NCBI RefSeq assembly: GCF_013426205.1
Contig: NC_089426.1
Coordinates: 1,798,001-1,862,000, forward strand
Direction: 5' to 3'
Length of the DNA stretch: 64,000 bases
Source of the DNA: Metarhizium brunneum
Lineage: Eukaryota; Ascomycota; Sordariomycetes; Hypocreales; Clavicipitaceae
Every line of letters begins with the position of its first letter. The stretch's first letter is position 1. Position numbers and translations under genes: made by a program. Below the pieces are notes generated by a model, which saw only the letters and a list, made by a program, of their open reading frames with translations, had not been told where the DNA came from and ran no database searches. Below, piece by piece: positions 29,567-41,324 of this stretch.

Positions 29567-32500
29567 ATGTCGTGGGACTTGCTTCAGAGATTTATCGAAT
29601 CCGACGTCTTCAATTCGAATCCCTTTCTACCAGTCTCATACCTTTCGTGAGTGCCGCTCGTGTCCCTCGTGCTATCGAAGCACCTCCTCCGCCGCGCGCT
29701 GCTGTATTCCGTCTTCTCCAACTGTAGCATTCAGCTGACCTGCGTCACCTTTCCACAGGCGATACGCTGACCATGTGGGCATCCATTATGTTCTGTGCCA
29801 GAAACTGCGGCAATTCCCTTACGAGGATATCGAGTTCTTCTTGCCGCAGCTATGCCACCTTATAATCAGCGTCGATAATGAATCAATGGCCCTGGAGGAG
29901 TTTCTGCTGGATTTATGCGAGGAATCCGTGACTGCTGCTCTGCTGGTACGTGACCTACCCGACGCGACCGTAACCCGGTGGACGAATCGAACTGGGCCCA
30001 AGTCCAAACTAACGACGTTTTCCAATTGGATTATACAGACTTTCTGGCTCTTCCAGACGTACCTTTACGATCTTTCCTCGAATCCGCAGACCGGAGCTTT
30101 TCAAACCTGCCGGAGAGTATACAACAAAGTCCAGCACATTGTCTTTGGATTGGCAGATAGAGCACGGCACGAGAAGATCAAGGAGAATGTCTTGCCAGTG
30201 ACTGTTTTGTCCAGCTTCGTCCTCGCCAGTGTTGCGATGCCCATGATTCCGAAGTGGGCGGGACCACTTGCGGTTGCACAGGCTCGGAAGCCTCAACCTG
30301 TTACCGAGCTTATTCCCGAAACCGACGAGCCTGCCAAAACTCCAACGAGAGCACAAACTGTAACGGGAGCGACGTCAAAATCTAGACGGGCTAAAGACGC
30401 TAAAAACCCAATCGCGTCCTTGCCTGGTGCTAATGGCCTCAAGGATGGTCGCCCTTCTCCCAGAAGCGTGCCTCATTTGCCCACATCAACCCCATTACAG
30501 AAAAGCAGAATCGTTTCTGAATCTAAACGACCGTCGGCGTTGGAGTTGGGATCCGTGGAAGCCCGACTCAGCTCTGCTTCATTGCCCCTACCTTCACCAC
30601 AAATGACGAGCCGTCCTTCGACTCCCGTGTCGGCTGGATTAACACTTCGATCAAACGAAAGCGGTATCCATCGGCGACACTCGCACAACACCAAGGCTGT
30701 TCCCGATCCTGCCGATCTGTCCCAAACTCATAAGACGAAACTTTTGCGCCAGCATTACTTCCGCTCCCAAACCCAATTCCTGACTGCCCTCGAGGGCATA
30801 TCTAACCGCTTGGTAATAGTTCCTAAGCAAGCGAGGATGAGCGCCTTGCGTGCTGAGTTGGCGCTCATTGCACGGGACTTGCCTGCCGAGGTTGACGTTC
30901 CTGTAATCTGCCCTCCGACCTTGGTCAATGGATCGCCTGGAAAGAGTCGCCATCACAGAATAGTGCGACTCAATCCTGCGGAGGCAACCGTCTTGAACAG
31001 TGCTGAGAAAGTGCCATATCTCATGATGGTAGAAGTTCTCAGAGAAGACTTCAGCTTTGACCCTGACACACCGGATAACCATCGACTTCTCACCAAACTA
31101 TTAGATTCTAGTGGCAAGGCGCGCCGGCTTTTTGACTTATCATCCGAGACCCCAAAAATTATGCCAGTTGCACGAACACCTGAACCCGTTGTCGACAGCG
31201 TTTTTGAACCCACTTCTGGGGATTTGGGAAGCTCGCCTTTGCTAATGCCAGAAGATGACACGTTCTCCAGACCAATGACGAAGCACCATCAAGTCCATAC
31301 CTCGCAGCGATTGTCAAGTGGAGCTACGACCTCTTCTACGACGCTGGATGCTGCCACTCCTCGTACATCAGGGCAATCGACATCAAGATCCAGCAGTCCA
31401 GGATCGAGGCGCAAGATGACTCTCACCTTGCCAAGGAATGCCTCTGCAGATCAGCCTGATTTCTCGGCCCTTGCGACTCATATGCGAACCGCATCTCAGA
31501 TGCTTGCGCAACTTGATGCAACGAGTGGAAAGCGGCCTAGACAAGAAGTTGCTGCCATTCGTGCCAAGATAATTGCGAGTATGCAAAGCCTGGAAGAAAA
31601 GAGCTTCGACATGGACGAGCAAGGACCGACTTTTGACACCATCATTGCCAAGACAAATGCAGGCGCACCTTCAACGGGTAACCCGGATCTGGAAGAGGAC
31701 GCCTCCATTGACCCGGCGATAAATGCTAGTGCAGGCAGGGAGCGAATGGAAAATGACTTCAAGACGGGTGGTGTTCAACGTCGTGGTGACCGTGACGACC
31801 CAAGTGCAGCCGTTTTTGGTGAGGCATGGGAAGCCAAAAAGGAACGTATTCGGAAGTCCTCCCCCTATGGCTGGATGAAGAACTGGGATCTCGTGAGCGT
31901 CATTGTCAAGACTGGTGCCGACTTAAGACAGGAAGCCTTTGCTTGCCAGCTGATCGACGTTTGCCACAAAATCTGGTTGGATGCTGGAGTCAACGTTTGG
32001 GTCAAGCTGATGCGCATATTGGTTACGGGCGAGTCATCGGGTCTGATTGAGACCATTACCAACGGCGTGTCGCTCCACTCACTGAAGCGAAGTTTGACTC
32101 TTGCCTCAATTGAGTCCGGGCAGAACCCTCGGCATCGAATTGCCACCTTGAAGGACCACTTCGTAAAGGCTTTTGGCCAGTCAGATAGCGAGCCGTACAA
32201 AGCAGGTGTGGATGCCTTTAAGCGATCCCTCGCGGCCTACAGCGTCATCTCATATGTCTTGCAGCTCAAGGATCGGCACAATGGAAATGTTTTGATCGAT
32301 AGTGAGGGGCATATTATTCACATTGATTTTGGCTTCATGCTGTCGAATTCTCCTGGATCGGTTGGCTTTGAGGCGGCGCCATTCAAGCTTACACACGAGT
32401 ATGTGAATGTACTAGGGGGCTTGAACTCGCCAGACTACGATGACTACAAAAGGTTATGCAAGCAGGCATTTCAAGGTAGGCTCTCCGATGCGTTTGCTTT

Positions 32501-32840
32501 GACCCAATGTTGCTGTATTCTTACGTGTAGTAGCTCTCCGACGCTCAGCCGACAATATCATCGACCTGGTGGCTATGATGGGTCGAGATTCGAAGATGCC
32601 CTGTTTTTCTGTGGGCGTGGCTCAAGTGACAAATACCCTGAGGCAGCGTTTCCAGCTGCACTTGAGTGCCGATGAGGCAGAGCAGTTTGTTGAGACGGAC
32701 TTGATTGCCAAGTCATTTGGAAGCTATTATACTCGTCTGTAAGTCTTTTGATGTATGGGGTAACCACGTCTGATTTGCTTGCTAATAAAGTTTATTTCAG
32801 CTACGATACCTTCCAATATAGAACTCAGGGCATTTACTAG
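29567..32840 (+). CDS. PIK1: Phosphatidylinositol 4-kinase Pik1
   Basis: Golgi/nuclear type III PI 4-kinase making PI4P for secretion. Five exons: 29567-29646, 29759-29945, 30039-32475, 32534-32738, 32801-32840, giving 982 residues (yeast Pik1 1066). The N-terminus (MSWDLLQRFIESDVFNSNPF) leads into the helical lipid-kinase-unique region (FLPQLCHLIISVDNESMALE, CRRVYNKVQHIVFGLADRAR). A long Ser/Pro-rich middle includes a frequenin-binding-like stretch. The kinase domain begins near VSVIVKTGADLRQEAFACQL and has catalytic KDRHNGN (Asp834) and the Mg-binding HIDFGF (Asp852), so it should be active. It ends YDTFQYRTQGIY. Intron 2 (93 bases) is in frame and stop-free. Intron 3 ends TAGTAG, offering two acceptors 3 bases apart; I use the second (AFQ-ALRRSADN). 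Confidence 0.95.
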
Positions 32841-34071
32841 CCAGCAAAGACTTTCCTGTGTTTCCTCTTCTCTTCTCTTTTTTCTCTTTTCTTCTCTTTT
32901 CTTCTCCTCTCCTCTCTTCTCCTCTCTTCCTTCTTTCAATAGCAAAGAAGATATGCGAGTCCGTTCCAAGCCCAGGCGGCATCTCTTCTGAAATTTAGTA
33001 CGGGAGGCTGTGTTGCCAGGGAATGTAGCGTACACAACGGCATATTTGGGAATTTTGTTTATATCTGCTGCATTGAGGCATTTGAGCGGCGTTGACATAG
33101 GGTGAACTTATGATTAGATGGCGGCACGCAAAAATGGAAGGAGACGGGACACTTCCGAGTGAAGTGGACGAGAAATCGACCCAAGGCACGAAGTAGTTGA
33201 TCATATACAGCGCGGCGGTTTCTGTTCGGTCTCGTACTTTTTGAGGCACCACCCGCGAACATAAGACTATGATATAAAGACTTGTATGGCATGAGAAATA
33301 TTCTAACACATGTTTTTGACTGATATGAGAAGTCGTCTTGCATATTTCGTCAGGGTGTCATGACATGGTGCTTCTGCACCCAGGCAAGCGCCCAGTTTGC
33401 CCGTGTCAAAAGTCATGGCCCTCGGTTCTGTGCATAAACGTACGCTGTAAGTACCTACCTACCCTAGGTACCTTGGTACTTGCGGAGCACATGGGACGGC
33501 AGGTACGTACCTGTACGCCAAATGCCCGGGTGAGTTTGTCGCTTGCGACGCAATCAGCAACCTCTGACTTGATGTGGCAGGCTGCACCTTCCTCAAAGCC
33601 ATCACACCAGTTGTGGCCATGCGAGGCCAATCAAGAAATACGGCGGTGGGTGGTGGCCGGTGGGGAGCTTCAGCCGCCAAGTCTGTCAGTCCCGATGCTG
33701 AGCAGATTTGGAGAGAGCCGTTGAGCAGCAATCGGTACGACGTAAAGTTTATTGGCTTTCAGAATCCGACTATTCTGTGCTCTCTCGCCCCATACTCCGT
33801 ACTTGGCATCCCATTTCCATCCTCTGGACAGTATATTTCATCGCGGCTTGCGCAGGCAGACAATACTCTGCTGAATAGACGTGCGGGCCCTTGCTATTTC
33901 ATCATCCGCCCCGTCTTGGGAGTAGGGTTGGTTGGCCATGATGCACGCCGACCTGGCGCAAGGCGATAGATACCATTCTTCCGTATTGCTCTCCCTCTGC
34001 ATGTCTCCTCTGCCTGTTTCCCGCGTCGCATCGCTGACTACCAAATCCGCTCTGCTTCATCACTCTCTCGC
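32841..34071. other. Intergenic region between PIK1 and Zn2Cys6 gene
   Basis: 1.2 kb between tandem genes. It carries a 77-base pure pyrimidine tract near its start, a cluster of TACC/GGTA steps at 33450-33515 (CTAGGTACCTTGGTACT), and one exact TACTCCGTA at 33793. No gene is supported. Confidence 0.5.
32861..32937 (+). repeat. 77-base pure pyrimidine tract
   Basis: Every base on the + strand from 32861 to 32937 is C or T, in irregular TCTTTTC/CTCTC units. It begins 20 bases after the PIK1 stop codon and so probably lies in the 3' UTR. Such mirror-like tracts can form triplex DNA or bind pyrimidine-tract proteins in RNA; neither is shown here. Confidence 0.9.
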
Positions 34072-36762
34072 ATGCAAATGAGCCTCGAACCTAACAAACC
34101 AGCTATGGGGGACCAGCAAAAGGATATTGCTCGCAGTACCAGCATTCCCGCCTCAAGTAGCAGCACTGTCGTCGGCGGCCCTACTGGCGATGGGGAGGCA
34201 AAGGCGACGCAGAGGGTCAAGAGGTGGGCCCCGAAAGTGCGGACTGGGTGTCTGACTTGTCGGTTAGTTTGCCATTCTCCTATCGCGTCGTCGTATTGCA
34301 CACCGGACGAGGGTGTGTCGTATATTCGTCTATCCTGGCTTGTACTCTTTTGACAACTGAGCGACAAGGCTGACTGTTGAGGACAATGCAGGTCTCGTCG
34401 CGTCAAATGCGACGAAGGGAAGCCAGAGTGCTACCGATGTGTATCGACGCGGAGGTCATGCCAAGGCTATCAAGAACTCAGCTCCAGGGCGAGCAAAAAC
34501 AACACCCAAGGTGCAAGACGCCGGGCCCGACGTGGTGCAGGACCGTCGCGGCCGCGCGGTGACCAAGATGGACTCAGTAGTAGTACCACCAACGCCAGCA
34601 CAGTCGAAGCTCCCTTCAGCTTCGACCGCAGTCTCTCTGCGTCCTCGTCGATGAACCAAGGGCTAGAACGAGAATCCTCTTCCGAAACACATTCCACGGA
34701 CCAAAATCTGTCGGACCTCTTGGGCGGGCTGAAGGTCAACGAGCAAGGCGTTGCACCGTACTTGCGACGCAAACCAGTCGGAGACGAGCCCTCGGCAGCT
34801 GATGACGACGAAGCTGGCGACAGCACAGATGATGAAGATGATGAGTCCGAATATCTGAATCTAGTTCTGCCCATGACAAAACTTCCTGGTCATAAACTTC
34901 AAATTCCCCCCGCGCTCATGCCTGCAGACAGCACCGCACAGCGATATTTCAAGCTGTACTTCGACAATGTTCACCCGTATGTTCCAGTTCTGGATGAGGT
35001 GGCTTTCTATCGCCAGTGGAATGCCCGCCGGGCGTCTATTTCCCCCTTAATATTGGAAGTCGTGTTTGCTATTGGAAGTCGGCTAGGTGAAGATTCTCCA
35101 AGAGTTAGCAACCAGTGGCTGGCTCTGGCTTCAAAGCACGCGGATGACTTCATGGATGTTCCCAGATTGAGTACCCTCCAAGCCCTTCTCATTCTCATCA
35201 AAGCTCGGGAAGTGGCTCCCAAACGGGGTTACTTTTACCGCTCGTGGATGATGATTAGCCAGTGCGTGAGAATGGGGAAAGATCTCGGCTTGGACGAACA
35301 CTATGAGAATCATCAAGCAGGGGAATCTGGCATGTGCGACTTGAGTCCTGCTGAGTGCCAACTTCATACACGGCTCTGGCAGGTCATTTTTGTCGTTGAA
35401 GCAATGATTGGGAATCCTCAAGGCCGGCACGATTTATGTGTGAACGTTGAATCCGTTAACTTCGACGAACCATCACCAAACTCGGCAAGGTCTAGAATTG
35501 GGGATGACTACCAGAGCGAGTATACCGTATCTAGAGCCTTTACCTACCTGGCTCGTCTTGTACGAAATGTCCGAAATTTGAATGGCATATATTTGAGACT
35601 GAGGAAGGGGAAGGACTGGGGCACTCAACCCGAGTATCTGGCATTTGAGCCAAGCATGACCTCATTTCTCTCCAGCCTTCCTGCCGATCTGTTGGTTGAA
35701 TATCCCGGAGACAATACATCGCCGCCCTGGCTACCATCTGCATTTCTGGGCAATCTACATTCGTACTATCACCTCTCTATCATATTGTTCCACCGAGGGG
35801 TTTTAGGATTTCTTGATCCCGTGGTGAACAAAACCCTTTGGAAGCGGCACATAATGACCTGTTACGACTCAGCAAGATATCTCTGCCGACTCCAAGAGGC
35901 AGTTAGGAAGCAATTCGGCATGGTAGGACTGCAAAGTATGCAACGTGGTTACAGCTTCACAGTGTATTCGGGACTCTCGTGCATAGTCCTCCATTTGGTG
36001 GCCATTGTCTCGCCGGACCCCGATTTGAACACTGGTGCTCGTGAGTATTTCGAGCGTTGCATGAGGTTGATGGAGGAAGTCATGCACGCGTGGTGGATGT
36101 CAGACTTACAGAAGCAAATCGATGCGTTTAGAGAGGCATTCTCTGCCGATCTAAGCAAACCGTTTGTCCTCAGACCAGATTTTCCAAACATTCGTCCGCG
36201 GCGATCGCCGTCAGATCAGCCAGATCAGCCATTTCCAAAAATAAAACCCGAGCCGGTCGACAGCGTGAGCTATCCATATGTCCAGGCAGCAACAGGTCAA
36301 CAGGCAGAATCGCCTCTGTTAGACATGCCGCAGCACGACCTTGCAACCAGCGCCTCCACGCATCTAGAACCCCAGAATCTACAAATACAATCATCACCAA
36401 CGCACTCCAACTGGAATACAGACCGCCTTTTCCAAACGTGGAACACGCTGTTTGGCCCACCGCCACAGCTAGAACCGTTTCCCGGCGCAGCTGTACCTCC
36501 ACAAACTCCCTTACCTGCCATGGACAATTACACCTTTGCCAATGTTTCTTCTGGCCCTGCCAATGGTTTCCCTCTACCGGAAATGCAAGCCATGGGACCT
36601 TCCTCACAGTTGCCACATTTCGAAAATCCTCCTCAAGTCGGCTTGCAGCCAGAGGCGACGCAGCAGTACGCTGCCACTCCGATGCCGGGACTCTTCTCGC
36701 CCAGCATGTGGCAGAATTTGGCGGCGGCTATGTACGAAGACGGGCAGAAGCGCCATTTGTAG
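34072..36762 (+). CDS. Zn(II)2Cys6 transcription factor with fungal-specific domain
   Basis: Predicted 853-residue nuclear regulator. Exons 34072-34262 and 34392-36762; the 129-base intron interrupts the zinc cluster after CLTC, a common position in this class. The cluster is Cys60, 63, 70, 77, 80, 87 (CLTCRSRRVKC, then ECYRC, then RSC). A basic Arg-rich linker and an acidic Asp/Glu region follow (DDDEAGDSTDDEDDESEYLN). The middle homology domain (PF04082-like) includes FKLYFDNVHPYVPVLDEVAF, RSWMMISQCVRMGKDLGLDE and LWQVIFVVEAMIGNPQGRHD. The C-terminus is Pro/Gln-rich, consistent with an activation region. No coiled coil is obvious. Target genes are unknown, and no enzyme cluster adjoins it. 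Confidence 0.88.
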
Positions 36763-37462
36763 GAACACTGGAAGTGAACGTATTGGCTAAGGAAACGTGA
36801 CCTGTTTTGTTGGGAAATTGACCATGTTCTTTGTAACGAGTGGGGAACTAGAATATTGGAATAACACGGAGACTGATACTGGGAGGAACGGTTTTGGCCA
36901 AGTATGTGTTGTAATTTTTTTTTTCAGAAGGGACTCTTTCGTGCTGCGTTGTTTTCTACGGAGTAGAGGGGCCATAAAGGAAAATTCGGCGTCATGGACA
37001 TGTGCCAATCTGAGGAATTCGACTGAAATTCGAGGAATGATAATAAAAAGCACTTGTTGATTCAATTCTACTTTGTTGGCTACTCGATTGTCGCGTGGCA
37101 AGCACTCAGATACTAGAGTGTCGTTTGAATCCCCGGCATGTGCCACTGTCACATCCACGTTCGACCACAGCACAGCACAGCTAGATATTTGACCAAGGTA
37201 CACACTAAAGCCTACAGTCATCCCGACACATTCAAACGTCATTTGCTTATTGCGTAGCCATGGAGGCTGAACTGACATGTCTGACCTGCTTGCCCAGAAT
37301 TCTTGGTTGCAGCGTAGCTCACATAAAATCCAGCACAGAACCATTTCCGAAACCGCAAACTCGCCAACCAGCACCTACTATTATACACATTTATTGTTTT
37401 CCCGCCGGTGCCTTCTCCCCCCTGCGCGGCCCCCGAAACTTGTAAAAAGTGGGTGAGAAATG
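36763..37462. other. Convergent intergenic region
   Basis: 700 bases between the stop codons of the Zn2Cys6 gene and the RING gene. One exact dispersed motif (TACGGAGTA) lies at 36957-36965. No gene is supported. A tRNA-like 3' end near 37123 failed stem pairing. Confidence 0.5.
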
Positions 37463-40329
37463 CTAGCCCCAGCGTCCACCTTCCCGCTCGGCTTCCAGAC
37501 GACGCATGCGTTCCTCTTCGTCGGTGCCGTCGCGGGCCTCGCTGCGGCGACTGACTTTCCGGCCTTTGCGACTTGTGCTTTCGTCGGTGCCGTCGTCACG
37601 GCTGCGTTTGGAGCCGGCTATGGTTGCGAGACCAGCCATCCTCTGAGCTTCCTTAAGCAAACGCTCGCGGTTGCGGGCTTCGCGCTCAAGAGTATGAGGG
37701 TCAACGGGGGTGCCGGACTTGCTGCTCTTATCCCGACTGGTCTTCTCGTGGCTTCGTGGGTTCGGGCCACGGGAGGCAGAAGGTTGTTCGACGGGTGTTG
37801 ATCGGCCGTCTGTTGAGCCCCTTCTACTGGTACTACCGTGCCTGTGATCTTTATCTCTGTCGCGATCGCGGTCCCGGTCACGGTCCCGATCACGATCCCT
37901 GTCCCTGTCCCTGTGTCGGTCTCTGTCTTTGCGATCCTTCTTATCTCTGTTGCGATCTCGGTCACGACGGCGTGTAGAGTCGTGATCCCGATCCCGATGG
38001 GATCGATGACGATCGTCATCACGACTCTTGGCCTTGTCCTTTTCCCTTTTGCTCTCATAGTCTCTGTCTCTGTGACCACGATGACTGCCCCTCTTAGAGT
38101 CGTCTGGGGAAACGGACCGGGATTTTTCACCATACTTGCTGTCTTTGGAATAATGCTGGTCATCGTCGTCGTCGTAGTGTTTTCTGCTACTGCGATGCTT
38201 CTTCCGGCGATGGGATTCATCGTAGCCATCCTCGTTGACAGACTCGGAGCGTTGTCGCCGGCGCCTGTGCGAGCCTTTGTGGCTTCGGCTTCGACTGCCG
38301 CTCCTGCTACGGCTCCTGGTGCTTCTTCCAGATCTGGAGCGTGAGCGGTCACGGCTGTGGGGCGGACTATCAACGTCATCTTTCTCACGTCTCTCGTAAT
38401 CCTTGGACTGTTCCCTACTGTCGTGAGTATCATCGGGAGCAGCGTCTTGATCCTGTTCACGGTCATGGGATTCACTTTGGCTGCGAGATGTAGCTGCTGC
38501 GGGCCCAGTCGATGGTCGCGACATAGAGGGTGGCACTGGTTGCTGGGATTGGTTGCCAACTTGGAAACCTCTGGCTCGTAGGTGATGAAGACTAGTATTT
38601 GGTAGCCCTTGTCTCATAGCTTTGGGACCAGTTGGGGCATTGATAGGCACATCTGGAGCTGATAAGACTGAACGAATGGCTCCAGACTCGCCCTGGGGGG
38701 CCATATTGCTGCTTGCTTCAGCAGCCTGAGTGTCACGGGATGATGGCACGTCAGATTGAGCCTGTGGAGCGCTGGCATTTTCGCCTTCTTGTGTTCCATG
38801 GTCTTCTCCCTGGGCGTTATCTTGCTTGGAGTCATTCTCTGGCACATTGGAACCGCCGGATTCGTCGTGTCCATGGGTCTCGACCAGACCCTGGCCCGGA
38901 TGACTGTGACCACCATGTTGTGAGTACTGTCCGCTCTGATAGTTGGGCATGTTGTTGTACTGGTAGCCTCCTCGACCGTAGCCGCCGTAGTAGCCACGGC
39001 CACGGCCGCGACCGCGTCCGAAATTATTGCGGCGATAGTCATTGAAATGACCATAATTACCTTGATTGTAGCCTGTCTGGAATCCCGAGTTGAAATTCCC
39101 AAAATCACCATTGCCCATGCCAATAGCATTTTGATTGTAATTACTCTGGTCGTAATTCCACGACTGCGAACCGTTCCAGTTATTATTATTGGAGCCTTGT
39201 CCAAATCCTCCTCCAAACCCACCTCCCATGCCGTTCATGCCCATGCCTTGAAAACCACCGTTCATGTACATGTTCTGCATTGTCATCGGGTCCATACCCA
39301 TTCCCGGCATGCCTGACGCAGAAGAGTTAGCAAGCTGACTATAAAGACAACAGGACGAAACGAAAAAACATACCCATCATTGGGAAGTTGCCCATTCCAT
39401 TTTGCATGGCCATCATCATCTGCATCTGATTAAAGTCACCAGAGCCTGAGAACATCATGTTGGATATGCCGCCGTTCATCGATTCGGATCCGTAATTTTC
39501 GTCGTCGTTACCAGCTTGATCATCGACTTCCTCAGCCTCGTTCTCTCCTCGCGCCTCAGCTTCGTTTGCGGTTCGTGGCTCATGAACGCCGCCTTTTGCA
39601 GACGCACTGTCTACTACGCCTCCAAAGTCGGCCCGCGCTGCTAATTCATTATTGACAGAGATGTCCGCCTTGCAAAGTGTTAGTTGATTCCTTGGAAAGT
39701 AGCCGTATGTACATCTTTTGCTCAAACGTACCTGTTCGTTTTGCTGCGCTCTTTCTGGCACGACATCGTCTGTCGCATGTGTGCCCACTTCTTCTTGAAC
39801 ACTACTATGGCGTTCCTTGATTTGCGGTACTGCAGAAGCGGAATGTTCGACCTTGCTACCAGGAGGCTGTGTCTCTTCGGCTGGCTCTGCGGTCGTGGTC
39901 TCTTTCGGCCGGCTAGCCTCCCGCTTCTTCTCGGCTGTACGCAAAAATACTTTGATAGTGGTTCTCAGGGACTTGTTGGGATTGCAGTCCTCGGCTGACA
40001 GAGGCGAGTGCTCGCAAACAGGGCAGGAGGGCAGGAGGTTTGATTGACCTGGTCTACTTGTTAGAGAACGGTGCGTTGCACAAGAGAATAGAAGTCGAGG
40101 ACATTCGAAAACTAACATGTTTCGCATATGGCTTGCTCACAGCAAGGTAACCGAAAAGCGTTTACTGCAAGCTTGCTGCAGATTGCGCATCGCAACTTTA
40201 TGGGAATGTCATCCGGCGACAGAGAGCTTCAAAACCCAGTTAGCTTTTGGATATGAGTATTCCCATTTCAAAATATCCTTCATCATACCGTATGAGCTCA
40301 GCCTGAGCCTCAGAAATGGACGAGGCCAT
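37463..40329 (-). CDS. RBBP6/Mpe1-type RING protein with RGG and RS/RD-rich tail
   Basis: Predicted 870-residue protein; five exons 40289-40329, 40117-40226, 39732-40048, 39374-39668, 37463-39312, all phases consistent. It starts MASSISEAQAELIRSLSPDD. A C4C4 RING follows at once: Cys27, 30, 42/43, 48, 51, 59, 62 (CAICSK, LPCCEQAICETC, SCPVC), then NPNKSLRTTIKVFL, which matches the RING of RBBP6/Mpe1. The DWNN ubiquitin-like and CCHC domains of that family are absent. Next come an acidic stretch, a Met/Gly/Asn-rich prion-like segment, an RGRGRG box, and a long RS/RD tail with about ten perfect RD repeats (near 37860-37920). This composition fits a ubiquitin ligase or scaffold in nuclear mRNA 3'-end processing or splicing; that role is inferred. 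Intron 3 (63 bases) is in frame and stop-free. Confidence 0.82.
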
Positions 40330-41324
40330 GCCGTCGACATCCAGGTTGAACAGTCCTACCGTGACTGCATCGGGGAAGGACCGAGATCGCAAATATAAAC
40401 GTCCTCGCCGTGGTGATTGCGTAATTTAAAGAAGGATAATTGGTGCTGAAGAAGTGCTTTATATTTGACCACTTCGAGTTGGCGGTGGTCGCCGTGAAAT
40501 GCAGCTTTTCAACTCATGAAAAGTTTGGATAAAAAAAAAAAAATACTCGACATCTGTTAGGAAATCGACTTGAAGTTTCTGCTTTGAATGAGGAGTTTGG
40601 CGCTCTTCTTTTAGAAAAAAGTGGGCCAGCCTGTGAAATCAACAGCAACTCACGTGATCATCCGTTGGAAGAGGTTGACAGGGACCACATCTTCACAGCC
40701 GTTTTTGGGGCTGACAAGGCATGGGAATGGGCTGGGGGATAATCTGAGCGAGGATGCTTTTTTTCTGTTTATTTGAATGAGCTGGGGTTGATGTGAGCTC
40801 ATGGTTTTTCTGGATGGTAGAGTTGGCTGTTGTCGCACTTCCAGCCAGGTTGGCAGAGATGTACGGATGTACTCCGTACCACCACATGAAGATGAGCTTT
40901 TGATTTTTGTTAGAAAAGTCGATAAATGCTCAAAACCTCAATTGGATTGAGAGGCCGCCAACAAAATACATGGAAACTCTTGCAGTTTCATAGTGATCAT
41001 CTTGAAGATCATTCAGTCCAACAACGTGGGCCCCGTTGATTGTCATAGTTTCAAATTTCCAGCGACTGTCTGTCTTTTTTGCCCTCCAGGCCGACGACGC
41101 TGTGATAGGAGCGACTATAGTCAAATATCTAGATAGACAACAAAGGTAGGATGAATAAACACAAGAATGATTCCCAGTACGTAAAAGTAAAAGAACAACG
41201 TTTGACTCCGAATTGCACGCCTTTGCATCAGACACCATCAATTAGCCAGCACAAAGCAGAATAATAGAACTCGAACAATTCCCTGCCTGCATACTTGACC
41301 CAATAGTCTCACAGCGCCCTATAA
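40330..41324. other. Intergenic region between RING gene and Rab5 gene
   Basis: About 1 kb of AT-rich DNA with an A13 run at 40531-40543 and one exact dispersed motif (TACTCCGTA) at 40870-40878. A 103-codon frame at 40930-41241 (-) has no recognisable domain. It holds the RING gene promoter and the Rab5 3' UTR. Confidence 0.5.

Noticed and set aside
37080..37150. tRNA-like 3' end (GTTTGAATCCCCGG)
   Set aside because: T-arm and acceptor stems do not pair and no matching D-arm was found.
37618..38559. 313-codon frame and 37838-38344 (+) frame inside the RING gene
   Set aside because: Shadows created by the RS/RD repeats; the spliced RING frame explains the region fully.
37463..40329. Calling the RING gene Mpe1
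   Set aside because: The DWNN and CCHC domains are absent and the RING begins 26 residues from the predicted start.
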